Below are positions 1 to 7,299 of a stretch of 18,774 nucleotides of DNA, piece by piece. The translations under genes and the position numbers were made by a program. The DNA lies in contig JANPIC010000077.1 of the NCBI GenBank assembly GCA_031424795.1, forward strand, positions 1-18,774, read 5' to 3'. This stretch comes from Aalborgiella sp031424795. GTDB lineage: Bacteria > Pseudomonadota > Gammaproteobacteria > Burkholderiales > Burkholderiaceae_C. How positions within the stretch are numbered: position 1 is the first letter of the stretch; each line of letters opens with the position of its first letter. The notes beneath the pieces were generated by a model. The model ran no database searches and was not told the origin of the DNA. It worked only from the letters and a program-made list of their open reading frames with translations.

Positions 1-495
1 CTCACTGACACCCGCCACGTGTGCCGGAATCGCGTTCATCAACACGCTGGAGGGGTAGGTAGCTTTGCCGCCGGGCACGTAAATGCCGACGCGGTCTAGC
101 GGGGTGACTTTTTGGCCCAGGAGCGTGCCGTCTTCGTCGCGATAGCTCCAGCTTTCGCCATTGGCTTTTTTCTGTGCTTCGTGGTAGCTGCGAACGCGTT
201 TGGCGGCAGCTTGCAAGGCATCGCGTTGGTCAGCTGGAATGGCGTCAAAAGCGGCTTTCAGCTCGGCTTGCGTCAATTCCAAGCTGGCTAGCGATGTCGC
301 AGTCAAACCATCAAAACGGTTGGTGTACTCCAAAACGGCTGCGTCACCACGCGTTTGCACGTCACGCAGAATGTTGGCGACCACGTCTTCAATACCGGCG
401 TCGGTTTCAGCCGACCAATGCAGACGCGCCTTGAAGTCAGCCTCAAATGCAGCGCTAGCCGTTGATAAATAGGTCGGAGTAGCTACTAAAGTCAT
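1..495 (-). CDS. hisD: Histidinol dehydrogenase, N-terminal 165 residues (runs off left edge)
   Basis: HisD oxidises L-histidinol to L-histidine in two NAD-dependent steps, the last reactions of histidine synthesis, in the cytoplasm. The reading frame opens with ATG at 495 and stays open to base 1, so only the N-terminal 165 residues are present. Family hallmarks seen are an N-terminal helical region ending in RGDAAVLEYTNRFDG, and the segment DRVGIYVPGGKATYPSSVLM, which matches the conserved YVPGG...YPS stretch of HisD. The catalytic and zinc-binding parts lie outside the window. The gene starts 36 bases after the hisG stop codon, so the two are probably co-transcribed; no strong ribosome-binding site is visible before the ATG. 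Identification is secure, and the truncation is only the window edge. Confidence 0.93.
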   Translation of the reverse strand, partial: MTLVATPTYLSTASAAFEADFKARLHWSAETDAGIEDVVANILRDVQTRGDAAVLEYTNRFDGLTATSLASLELTQAELKAAFDAIPADQRDALQAAAKRVRSYHEAQKKANGESWSYRDEDGTLLGQKVTPLDRVGIYVPGGKATYPSSVLMNAIPAHVAGVSE

Positions 496-531
496 AGCGA
501 TTAATCTGTTTCTCGAAAAGTATTATTGGTT

Positions 532-1170
532 TTATTTACCAATGGCACCCGCAAAGGCGTCGATGATGGCGCGGATCGGCGCTTGTTTGAGCTTCAGCGC
601 AGCCTGGTTGACCACCAGACGCGAACTGATATCCATGATGTGCTCGACCTCGACCAGATGGTTGGCTTTGAGGGTGTTGCCGGTAGACACCAAATCGACA
701 ATCGCATCGGCCATACCGACCAGCGGAGCCAGTTCCATGCTGCCGTAGAGTTTGATCAAGTCCACATGCACACCCTTGCTGGCGAAGAATTCGCGGGCAA
801 TCGCCACATATTTGGTGGCGACTTTGAGGCGGCTGCCGCGTTTGACGGCGGCGGCGTAGTCAAAATCGGCCTTCACCGCCACGCTGATGCGGCATTTGGC
901 GATTTGCAGATCCAGCGGGGTGTACAGGCCTTGGGTACCATGCTCCAACAGCGTGTCTTTGCCGGTGATGCCTAGGTCCGCACCGCCATATTGCACATAC
1001 GTTGGCACGTCAGTGGCGCGCACAACCAGCACCCGCACATCAGGCTGGTTGGTGGTCAAAATCAGCTTGCGTGACTTTTCTGGGTCTTCCAGCACCTCAA
1101 TGCCGGCGGCTTTGAGCAGCGGCAAGGTTTCTTCAAAAATACGACCCTTTGATAGCGCAAGCGTAATCAA
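532..1170 (-). CDS. hisG: ATP phosphoribosyltransferase catalytic subunit, short form
   Basis: HisG joins ATP and PRPP to give phosphoribosyl-ATP, the committed and feedback-controlled step of histidine synthesis. From the TTG at 1170 the protein is 212 residues and begins with an ITLALSKGRIFEETLPLL-like N-terminus typical of HisG. It shows VPTYVQYGGADLGITGKD (about residues 56-72) and the PRPP-binding loop DLVSTGNTLKAN (159-170). This length is that of the short form, which in known bacteria needs the regulatory partner HisZ; hisZ is not in this window. I chose TTG 1170 because the conserved N-terminus starts there and a GGAG sits 7 bases upstream (1178-1181). The frame stays open to a GTG at 1230, which would add 20 residues unlike any HisG. 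The start region is duplicated just upstream (see the repeat at 1151-1214). Confidence 0.95.
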   Translation of the reverse strand: MITLALSKGRIFEETLPLLKAAGIEVLEDPEKSRKLILTTNQPDVRVLVVRATDVPTYVQYGGADLGITGKDTLLEHGTQGLYTPLDLQIAKCRISVAVKADFDYAAAVKRGSRLKVATKYVAIAREFFASKGVHVDLIKLYGSMELAPLVGMADAIVDLVSTGNTLKANHLVEVEHIMDISSRLVVNQAALKLKQAPIRAIIDAFAGAIGK

Positions 1171-1214
1171 ATTCGTACTCCAGATAAGGCTAGGGTAATC
1201 AAATCGGTACTCCA
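1151..1214 (-). repeat. Imperfect 32-bp tandem duplication of the hisG ribosome-binding and start region
   Basis: Two abutting 32-base units, 1151-1182 and 1183-1214, match at 26 of 32 positions by hand count. Each holds GGAG, a 7-base spacer, TTG and codons for I-T-L-A-L. The unit nearer hisG is the real start. The upstream unit starts a 12-codon mini-ORF (1202 down to 1167) whose TGA overlaps the hisG TTG as TTGA. All four differences inside the shared codons are synonymous (ACC/ACG, CTA/CTT, GCC/GCG, TTA/CTA), and the other two fall in the spacer. This pattern suggests two diverged hisG starts brought together by recombination, rather than recent copying slippage. Confidence 0.85.
1167..1202 (-). 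CDS. Candidate 11-residue leader peptide upstream of hisG
   Basis: On the minus strand a TTG at 1202 with GGAG 7 bases upstream opens a 12-codon frame encoding (M)ITLALSGVRI and a TGA stop. The first seven residues copy the HisG N-terminus. The stop overlaps the hisG TTG start as TTGA, an arrangement that commonly permits translational coupling. It contains no histidine codons, so it is not a classical his attenuator peptide. It may simply be the remnant of a duplicated hisG 5' end; whether it is translated is unknown. Confidence 0.4.
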   Translation of the reverse strand: MITLALSGVRI

Positions 1215-1278
1215 AATAAATCAATAGCACTGTGAACGTGACAGCTTAATACGCCATTTTGCCAGTTGAATGGCTATT

Positions 1279-2970
1279 TCAATGGCAAAGGTTGAATTTC
1301 GGGTCGATTCCGCCATTATTTGACGTGATACCCAAGCAGCCGAGCATGGAATCGAACAAATTGATGTGTCCCACACTCGTTTTAGGAGATTTAGCAGCCA
1401 GTTGAAGCTGTTCAAACGCTTTTTTGTTAGTGGGACTGGCGTTCAAATACGGCTCGGATGCCCAAAACAGCAGCGGCACGGCGAGCTGCTCGGGTGGCGC
1501 GAGTGGTTTGGGCGTGGCGTGGAAATGCCGGTTTTCTTCAATCGATTCACCGTGGTCTGAAGTGTAAATGAGGACCGCTTTTTTACCCGCCAAGCTTAGC
1601 ATCAGGCTGTGCAAAAAAGTGTCTGTGTAAAGCACGCTGTTGTCGTAAGCGTTGATCAATTCTGCTTTGCTGCAAGCGCCATCGACACCCGAACACTCAG
1701 GCTGATAGCGTGCAAATTCGCGTGGATAGCGGCTGGCGTAGGAGAAATGCGAGCCCTTGGTATGCAATATGACGACTTGGCGACCTTTGGGGTGTTTTGC
1801 CATGGAGACTTCCAGTTCCGCCAGCAATATGGAATCTAAAACGGGCTTGCCACGGTTGGCTGAATCTGCTGCAATGACTTCACGGATTTTGTAAAAATCA
1901 GTTTTCAGGCTGTTGTAAAACCAAACTTCGGATTGCATGGCGAATAACTCGACGCTAAAACCCAGTTTCTTAAAGACTGAAAAAACAGTGTCTTCCAACA
2001 CTTGTGGCGCTTGCAAGCCGCGCTCAACCACCGCTTGTGGTCGTACAAACATACAGGCTAAGGACAGCTTGGTAGAGGTGTTGCAGGACGTGGCTTTGAA
2101 AGCGACAATGTTTTTCTCAGTAGCTAGCAAAGGTGTGGTGGGACGCTCGTAGCCGAGCAAACCGAAGTTGCTGGAGCGTGCAGATTCGCCAATCACGACC
2201 ACCACGACCAAATCATCGACGGCATCATCAGACAAGGCATTCAGGCTGTATTGAAACTGCGCGGCTGGGTCAACTTTTGCATCTTTGCTCGCCCAGTTGT
2301 CCCAAGCACTTGAGGCGGACATGCCCAAACCCGCGACCCAATTACTCGGCACGTAGGTGTGCGCGGCAAGGCTGGCTTTGCCCACATCTTGCCCTATGGC
2401 ATCAGCACTGCTAGTGTCAGCATTCACATGCTGTGCTACGGCAACAAAGGCTATGGCACACAGCAAAACCAAACCAATTTGTCCTCCAACTTGCTTAAAG
2501 CACAGCCACCAGCTTGCAGCCGTGTTTTTACGGACATGGACAAACCGCCACCACAGTGCCAGAGGAAGAACGGCCAAAGCAACAAACCACAAAAACAAAC
2601 CAAATCCAACGGCTTCTTTGGACAGATCAACATCCGTTGTCAGCACAGCTTGGACAACGCCGTAACCAATGACAACATTAAAAAAAGTCATGTAATAACT
2701 GGCTAAAACCGAGATGCTGAGCAGCAAAATAATCAGCCCCCTTGCCAACCACTTGCCAGACAAATCTGCCAAACTGAGCAACAAAGCCGTGAAGGTAAAA
2801 ACCAAGCCCAGTTCCGCCAAAAGAATCAGCGGTGTTGTGCCAAGCTCGGCGTAGCGCCTAGAGAAAATAGCACCGTTGAGAACGATGCCAATGTAGACGC
2901 TTAGCAGTAAAACAACCTGCCAGGGTGCGAGCAGGATACGTTTTTTAGCAATCGATCTAAGCTTTGACAC
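1279..2970 (-). CDS. eptA: EptA/MCR-like phosphoethanolamine transferase
   Basis: Family members move phosphoethanolamine from phosphatidylethanolamine to lipid A on the periplasmic face of the inner membrane. From GTG 2970 the protein is 563 residues, close to E. coli EptA. About five membrane segments lie within residues 16-181, followed by a periplasmic sulfatase-fold domain. Visible active-site motifs are VVIGESARSSNFGLLGYERPTTP (metal ligand E262), SCNTST with the likely nucleophile Thr300, the Cys296/Cys306 pair, HTKGSHFSY...RYP, and YTSDHGES. The usual G before TST is N here. The frame is open to 3081, but those extra codons lie within murA; GTG 2970 overlaps murA by 14 bases and has AAAGA upstream, and TTG 2976 is an alternative. 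It lies between murA and hisG. The acceptor could be lipid A or another glycan; substrate is inferred from family. Confidence 0.85.
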   Translation of the reverse strand: MSKLRSIAKKRILLAPWQVVLLLSVYIGIVLNGAIFSRRYAELGTTPLILLAELGLVFTFTALLLSLADLSGKWLARGLIILLLSISVLASYYMTFFNVVIGYGVVQAVLTTDVDLSKEAVGFGLFLWFVALAVLPLALWWRFVHVRKNTAASWWLCFKQVGGQIGLVLLCAIAFVAVAQHVNADTSSADAIGQDVGKASLAAHTYVPSNWVAGLGMSASSAWDNWASKDAKVDPAAQFQYSLNALSDDAVDDLVVVVVIGESARSSNFGLLGYERPTTPLLATEKNIVAFKATSCNTSTKLSLACMFVRPQAVVERGLQAPQVLEDTVFSVFKKLGFSVELFAMQSEVWFYNSLKTDFYKIREVIAADSANRGKPVLDSILLAELEVSMAKHPKGRQVVILHTKGSHFSYASRYPREFARYQPECSGVDGACSKAELINAYDNSVLYTDTFLHSLMLSLAGKKAVLIYTSDHGESIEENRHFHATPKPLAPPEQLAVPLLFWASEPYLNASPTNKKAFEQLQLAAKSPKTSVGHINLFDSMLGCLGITSNNGGIDPKFNLCH

Positions 2971-4228
2971 GCTCAATCTTTGCACCAATGCCGCGCAATT
3001 TGGTTTCCATTTGGTCGTAACCGCGGTCCAGGTGGTAAATGCGCTCCACCGATGTCTCACCATCGGCCACCAAGCCGGCAATCACCAAGCAGGCTGAAGC
3101 CCGTAAATCGGTCGCTTGCACAGTTGCGCCAGATAACTTGATGACGCCATCGACGAATGCAGCTTTACCATCGATGGTGATGCTGGCACCCAAACGCACC
3201 AATTCATTGACGTGCATGAAACGGTTTTCAAAAATGGTTTCTGTGACCTTGGAAGCACCTTCAGACACCGCATTGAGCGCCATAAATTGCGCTTGCATAT
3301 CCGTTGGGAAGCCAGGATATTCAGTCGTGCGGAAGCCCTGCGCTTTGAGGCGACCTTTAGAAGTGACGCGCATGCCACCTTCAACGGCTTCAACTTTGGC
3401 GCCTGCTTCATGCAGCTTGTCGATGACAGCTTCGAGGTGCTCATAGCGACCGTTTTTCAACACCACATCGCCGCCCGTTGCGGCAACCGCGCATAAAAAT
3501 GTACCCGCTTCAATACGGTCTGCCACTACTTGGTGTGTGCAACCGTGCAACTTCTCGACGCCTTGAATGCGAATTCTGCGTGTGCCTTGGCCTTCAATTT
3601 TGGCCCCCATTTTGATGAGCATCTCGGCCAAATCAATGATTTCAGGCTCTTGCGCCGCATTTTCTAAAACCGTTTCACCTTCTGCCAAGCAAGCTGCCAT
3701 CATGAAGTTTTCAGTACCAGTGACGGTCACCATGTCAGTCGTGATGTGCGCACCCTTGAGACGTGTCCAGCCCGCTGGTAACTTGGCGACCATATAGCCG
3801 TGTTCGACAACGATGTCTGCACCCATGGCTTGCAGGCCTTTGATGTGTTGATCGACAGGACGTGAACCAATCGCGCAGCCGCCGGGTAACGACACTTTAG
3901 CTTTGCCAAAACGTGCGAGCAAGGGGCCTAACGCCAACACAGAAGCGCGCATGGTTTTAACCAAATCGTACGGGGCTTCTGGCAAGATGGGTGTTGCCGC
4001 ATGCAAGGTCATGCCGCCTCGCTCCCCATGCGTCTCACTTTTCACGCCCATATTCTCCAAGAGTTGACGCATCGTCGCTACATCATGCAAACGCGGCATG
4101 TTAAGCAGCTTAACAGGCTCGTTGGTAAGCAAAGTGGCGCACATTTCTGGCAAAGCCGCATTTTTAGCGCCAGAGATAACAACTTCGCCATGAAGTTCTA
4201 CGCCGCCAGTAATGAGTAATTTATCCAC
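2957..4228 (-). CDS. murA: UDP-N-acetylglucosamine 1-carboxyvinyltransferase
   Basis: MurA transfers enolpyruvate from PEP to UDP-GlcNAc, the first committed step of peptidoglycan precursor synthesis, in the cytoplasm. With GTG 4228 as start the protein is 423 residues (E. coli: 419). Lys22-Asn23 of the conserved GAKNA motif then fall at the same numbers as in E. coli. The PEP-binding cysteine is Cys118 in LPGGCAIGSRPVDQH, so the enzyme is of the fosfomycin-sensitive Cys type. The C-terminus holds LDRGYDQMETKLRGIGA. A GGAAG lies 7 bases before the GTG (4236-4240), which favours it over the in-frame TTG at 4252. It follows ibaG by 37 bases, the same ibaG-murA adjacency as in E. coli. Its last 14 bases overlap the start of the EptA-like gene. 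Confidence 0.97.
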   Translation of the reverse strand: MDKLLITGGVELHGEVVISGAKNAALPEMCATLLTNEPVKLLNMPRLHDVATMRQLLENMGVKSETHGERGGMTLHAATPILPEAPYDLVKTMRASVLALGPLLARFGKAKVSLPGGCAIGSRPVDQHIKGLQAMGADIVVEHGYMVAKLPAGWTRLKGAHITTDMVTVTGTENFMMAACLAEGETVLENAAQEPEIIDLAEMLIKMGAKIEGQGTRRIRIQGVEKLHGCTHQVVADRIEAGTFLCAVAATGGDVVLKNGRYEHLEAVIDKLHEAGAKVEAVEGGMRVTSKGRLKAQGFRTTEYPGFPTDMQAQFMALNAVSEGASKVTETIFENRFMHVNELVRLGASITIDGKAAFVDGVIKLSGATVQATDLRASACLVIAGLVADGETSVERIYHLDRGYDQMETKLRGIGAKIERVKA

Positions 4229-4235
4229 GTTGTTT

Positions 4236-4240
4236 CTTCC
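4236..4240 (-). promoter_or_regulatory. Ribosome-binding site that fixes the murA start
   Basis: GGAAG on the minus strand, 7 bases upstream of GTG 4228. The competing TTG at 4252 would place this site inside the coding region and would add eight residues absent from MurA proteins. Confidence 0.7.
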
Positions 4241-4265
4241 CGTACTCTTCAATTTAAATATTAGT

Positions 4266-4505
4266 TTATTGCAAGGCTTGCCACTCTTGTGGCGTGTAGG
4301 TTTTCATCGACAAAGCATGCACCTCGTTGGTTTGAATTTTTTCACCCAAAGTGGCATACACCAGCTTATGGCGCTGAATCAAACGCTTGCCTTCAAATTC
4401 CGCGGCCACAATGGTTGCATACCAATGCTGGCCATCACCGTCCAATTCAATGAGTTCGCATTTCAAGTTGCTTGAAATGATGTTTTTTAATTCGTCAGCA
4501 GTCAT
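4266..4505 (-). CDS. ibaG: BolA-family protein, IbaG type
   Basis: BolA-like proteins pair with monothiol glutaredoxins and are linked to Fe-S cluster handling and acid or envelope stress. This 79-residue protein is one BolA domain. It has RHKLVY (residues 45-50) and the conserved C-terminal TNEVHALSMKTYTP, whose histidine (His63) is a usual cluster ligand. The IbaG assignment, rather than BolA itself, rests on the position directly before murA in an mla cluster, as in E. coli. The ATG at 4505 is 15 bases after the stop of the ABC permease, so it is probably in the same transcript. The ribosome-binding site is weak. Confidence 0.9.
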   Translation of the reverse strand: MTADELKNIISSNLKCELIELDGDGQHWYATIVAAEFEGKRLIQRHKLVYATLGEKIQTNEVHALSMKTYTPQEWQALQ

Positions 4506-4520
4506 GTGGTTTAAATATTT

Positions 4521-5276
4521 TTAACTTCTAATTTTGTAGCCGGTTTTCAGCAGGTAAATACTCACAAAGCTCACGATTGCCAATGCCGCAGAAACAATGC
4601 CCAAACTCAACCAAGGCGACACATCGCTCACACCGAAAAACCCATACCTAAAACCATCAATCATGTAGAAAAACGGGTTCAAGTGGCTCACGGTTTGCCA
4701 GAATGGCGACAAAGAATGGATGGAGTAAAAAACACCGCTCAAAAACGTCATCGGCATGATGGCGAAGCTTTGGAAGGCTGCCAATTGGTCAAACTTTTCA
4801 GCCCACAAACCTGCAATCAAGCCCAGCGCGCCCAAGATGCTCGCACCCATGAGAGCAAACACAATCACCCACAGCGGCGCTACCAAGCTCAGCTTGGCAA
4901 ACCAAATAGTCGCCAGCAACACACCAAGCCCGACTGCTAAGCCACGTATCACCGCTGAACCCACGTAGGCCACAAACCAACTCCAATGTGACAATGGTGT
5001 AAGCAGCAAAAACACCAAGTTGCCCATGATTTTGCTTTGAATCAACGAGGATGAACTGTTGGCAAACGCATTTTGCAAAATACTCATCATCACCAAGCCA
5101 GGCACTAAAAATGCGGTGTAGCTGACGTTGTCATACACCTTCACACGGTCTTCAAGCACATGACCGAAGATCACCAAGTAAAGCACGGACGTGAGCACCG
5201 GTGCGGCCACAGTTTGGAAACCCACTTTCCAAAACCGCAAAACTTCTTTGTAAAAAAGGGCTTGCCATCCGTTCAT
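4521..5276 (-). CDS. ABC-2 type transporter permease (YadH-like)
   Basis: A 251-residue inner-membrane protein with about six hydrophobic segments and the ABC-2 family pattern: an N-terminal amphipathic stretch (KEVLRFWKV), FLVPGLVMMSILQNAFANSSSSLI, and PMTFLSGVFYSIHSLSPFWQ near residue 180. It should form the export channel for the ATPase encoded just upstream, as their genes overlap by four bases (ATGA). The pair resembles E. coli YadG/YadH, whose substrate is not established. Position between mlaB and ibaG suggests an envelope-related cargo, but this is inference from context only. Confidence 0.88.
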   Translation of the reverse strand: MNGWQALFYKEVLRFWKVGFQTVAAPVLTSVLYLVIFGHVLEDRVKVYDNVSYTAFLVPGLVMMSILQNAFANSSSSLIQSKIMGNLVFLLLTPLSHWSWFVAYVGSAVIRGLAVGLGVLLATIWFAKLSLVAPLWVIVFALMGASILGALGLIAGLWAEKFDQLAAFQSFAIMPMTFLSGVFYSIHSLSPFWQTVSHLNPFFYMIDGFRYGFFGVSDVSPWLSLGIVSAALAIVSFVSIYLLKTGYKIRS

Positions 5277-6226
5277 GCGGCTACCCCCATAGCTTGTTGC
5301 ACACCCGAGCTATGCCCGCGCGTCATCACATCCAAGAAAACATCTTCTAAGTCTGCTTTGCGAATTTCAACATCTTCAGCGACTAAACCTGCTTCACGCA
5401 CAGCGCCTAGGTAGGTTTCAATTTCCAAGGCATCATGCGCAGGGAATTGCACAATCCGACCCGTAATTCTCGCTTTGTCAGCAAGTTGTTTTGGCAGCTC
5501 GCTATCAATTTTGAAGCGCAATACATTCGAAGAGGCTGCTTTTAGCAACTCGGATGTGTTTGCCAAAGCAACCACGTTACCGGTTTTCAACATGGCGATA
5601 CGGCTGCATAAGGCTTCCGCTTCTTCCAAATAATGCGTCGTCAGCAAAACAGTGCTGCCTTGCTTGTTGAGCTTGGCAATGAATTGCCACAGCGTTTGTC
5701 GTAGCTCGACATCAACGCCGGCTGTTGGCTCATCCAGAACGATGACCGGCGGTTTGTGAACAAGTGCCTGCGCAACCAACATGCGGCGCTTCATGCCGCC
5801 TGAGAGTTGCCGCATATTGGCATTGGCTTTGTCGGTTAAGCCCAGGCTATGCAAGAGCTCATCAATCCAAGCATCGTTGTTTTTGACGCCAAAGTAGCCG
5901 GATTGAAAACGCAAAGCTTCGCGCACATTGAAAAAGGGGTCAAACACCAATTCTTGTGGAACCACACCCAATTTACGCCTAGCAGCGGCAAAATCCACTT
6001 GCACATCACTGCCTAAAACGCTGATACGGCCTGACGTGGCGCGCGTCAAACCAGCCAATATACTGATAAGCGTCGTTTTTCCTGCGCCGTTGGGGCCGAG
6101 TAAACCAAAAAACTCGCCCTCTTGAATGTCAAATTGAACATTGTTCAGAGCGTACAGAGATTGACCAGTAGAACCGTTTTTGGCAGGATAAATTTTCGAA
6201 ACTGATTGAAATGAAATGGCAGACAT
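5273..6226 (-). CDS. ABC transporter ATP-binding protein (YadG-like)
   Basis: A 317-residue ABC ATPase expected to power the permease that follows. Motifs in order are Walker A GPNGAGKT (44-51), signature LSGGMKRR (141-148), Walker B VIVLDEPTAGVD (161-172) and the H-loop histidine at 198 (TTHYLEEAEAL). The C-terminal 80 or so residues after LLKAASSNVLRFKIDSE form the extension common in ABC-2 exporter ATPases of the CcmA/YadG class. Its stop overlaps the permease start (ATGA), and it begins 34 bases after mlaB. Substrate is unknown. Confidence 0.9.
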   Translation of the reverse strand: MSAISFQSVSKIYPAKNGSTGQSLYALNNVQFDIQEGEFFGLLGPNGAGKTTLISILAGLTRATSGRISVLGSDVQVDFAAARRKLGVVPQELVFDPFFNVREALRFQSGYFGVKNNDAWIDELLHSLGLTDKANANMRQLSGGMKRRMLVAQALVHKPPVIVLDEPTAGVDVELRQTLWQFIAKLNKQGSTVLLTTHYLEEAEALCSRIAMLKTGNVVALANTSELLKAASSNVLRFKIDSELPKQLADKARITGRIVQFPAHDALEIETYLGAVREAGLVAEDVEIRKADLEDVFLDVMTRGHSSGVQQAMGVAA

Positions 6227-6260
6227 AGGAACTAAAGGGTTTAACCCTCGATTCTAACGC

Positions 6261-6548
6261 CTAGGCATTTTCTGAGTGCGCTTCGAGTAATTCACCGATT
6301 CCGTACAAATCCGCCAATTCGCGGAGTTTAAGTGGTTGCCCAGTTACAGCAAAGTTTTTGCCAGAAGCCACAGAATCACGCCGGCATTGCAGCAATACTG
6401 CGAGTGCCGACGAGTCAAACTTCTCAAGCGCGGAGGCATCAATGGCTACTTTTGCACCTGTTTCTGCCCGAATGCCCAAACCAAGACTGTGCAAGCAGCT
6501 AACAGCTTGGTCATGGGTCAAAAGTGCGGGCAAAGCGAGCGTTGTCAT
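6261..6548 (-). CDS. mlaB: MlaB-like STAS-domain protein
   Basis: MlaB is the small cytoplasmic STAS-domain subunit that binds the MlaF ATPase and supports assembly and activity of the MlaFEDB complex. This 95-residue protein is a single STAS domain with the typical central IDASALEKFDSSALAVLLQCRR (residues 36-57) and a closing helix. Sequence alone does not distinguish MlaB from other short STAS proteins. The call rests mainly on its place 23 bases after mlaC in a complete mla set. Confidence 0.82.
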   Translation of the reverse strand: MTTLALPALLTHDQAVSCLHSLGLGIRAETGAKVAIDASALEKFDSSALAVLLQCRRDSVASGKNFAVTGQPLKLRELADLYGIGELLEAHSENA

Positions 6549-6571
6549 GTGATTTACCGATTCCCTATCGG

Positions 6572-7222
6572 TTATTTACTAGCCATCGCTTGGTTGCGTG
6601 ATTTCAAAGTAGCAATCAAACCATCAATACCTTTGGCATTGATTTCTTGTGAAAACTGGCTTCGGAAGGTTTCCATCAACCAAACGCCCATGACATTGAG
6701 GTTGTAAATCTTCCAGCCAGAACCGACACCGGGCGTCTTTTCCAAGCGGTAATCCAGCTGAATCGGTTCACCTTTGCCCCGCACTTCGGTACGGACGACA
6801 ATTTCGGTATCTTCAGGGCTTGCGCGCAAGGGCTTCACCGCAATGGTCTGATCGGTAATTTGAGACAGTGCACCCGCATAGGTGCGAAGCAACAGGGCTT
6901 TGAATTCATCTTGCAATTGTTTTTGCTGCTCTGGCGTTGCTTTCGACCAGCCTGGACCAACGGCCGAAGCGGTGATGCGGCGAAAATTCACGTGTGGCAT
7001 TACCTTTGCATCCACCAACGCGGTAAGTTTCACCATATTGCTGGCTTGGAAAGATTTGTCGCCTTTGATGGTGTCAACCACCTCATCAGACAACTGTTTC
7101 ACAAAAACATCTGCAGCCATGTCCGCCGCTAAGGCTGGCACAGTCGCTGCCAGCAGACTCAGACAGAGCAAGCTTCCCCACAATTTGACCAACGGGCGAC
7201 GATTCAAAGTAAGGTTCATCAT
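6572..7222 (-). CDS. mlaC: MlaC periplasmic phospholipid-binding protein
   Basis: MlaC ferries phospholipids across the periplasm between the outer-membrane MlaA complex and the inner-membrane MlaFEDB complex. The 216-residue precursor has a clear signal peptide (basic NRRPLVK, hydrophobic core, cleavage likely after ALA at residue 32). The MlaC (Ttg2D) domain follows, with VMPHVNFRRITASAVG, FKALLLRTYAGAL, and a C-terminal GWKIYNLNVMGVWLMETFRSQF. It lies 71 bases after mlaA and 23 bases before mlaB. The start could be either of two consecutive ATG codons. Confidence 0.93.
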   Translation of the reverse strand: MMNLTLNRRPLVKLWGSLLCLSLLAATVPALAADMAADVFVKQLSDEVVDTIKGDKSFQASNMVKLTALVDAKVMPHVNFRRITASAVGPGWSKATPEQQKQLQDEFKALLLRTYAGALSQITDQTIAVKPLRASPEDTEIVVRTEVRGKGEPIQLDYRLEKTPGVGSGWKIYNLNVMGVWLMETFRSQFSQEINAKGIDGLIATLKSRNQAMASK

Positions 7223-7275
7223 TTAACTTTCAGGCAAGAGGGTTGAACATACGCCCATAACGTTTGAAAAGCTGG

Positions 7276-7299
7276 AATGGGGGACAGCAGATCTCAATT
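7276..7299. repeat. Possible degenerate copy of the GGGG(T/A)CAG element at the mlaA stop codon
   Basis: On the plus strand, AAT-GGGGGACAG-CAGAT-CTCAATT resembles the elements around the transposase at 16.97-17.85 kb (AATT-GGGGACAG-ATT). It shares GGGGACAG with the copy at 17018-17025. The mlaA TGA stop falls inside it. The match is partial and carries three extra bases, so it may be chance. Confidence 0.3.

Noticed and set aside
446..498. The hisD start region matches the repeat arms (CTAT, TAGCTACT, CGGCTAG) at the same spacing
   Set aside because: The loop between the arms does not match (about 3 of 16), and the encoded STASA stretch is, as far as I recall, ordinary for HisD N-termini. 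Probably coincidence, though a repeat-profile search could decide.
1261..1286. Imperfect inverted repeat GCCA-TTGAA/TTCAA-TGGC over the EptA-like gene stop codon
   Set aside because: The stem has a bulge, and no T-run follows on the minus strand, so it does not qualify as a terminator.
2971..3081. In-frame upstream extension of the EptA-like gene
   Set aside because: These codons lie wholly within murA in another frame and do not resemble a signal anchor. The membrane protein begins sensibly at GTG 2970.
6236..6248. Short palindrome AGGGTTTAACCCT between mlaB and the ABC ATPase gene
   Set aside because: Five pairs with a 3-base loop and no T-run; too small to call a regulatory structure.
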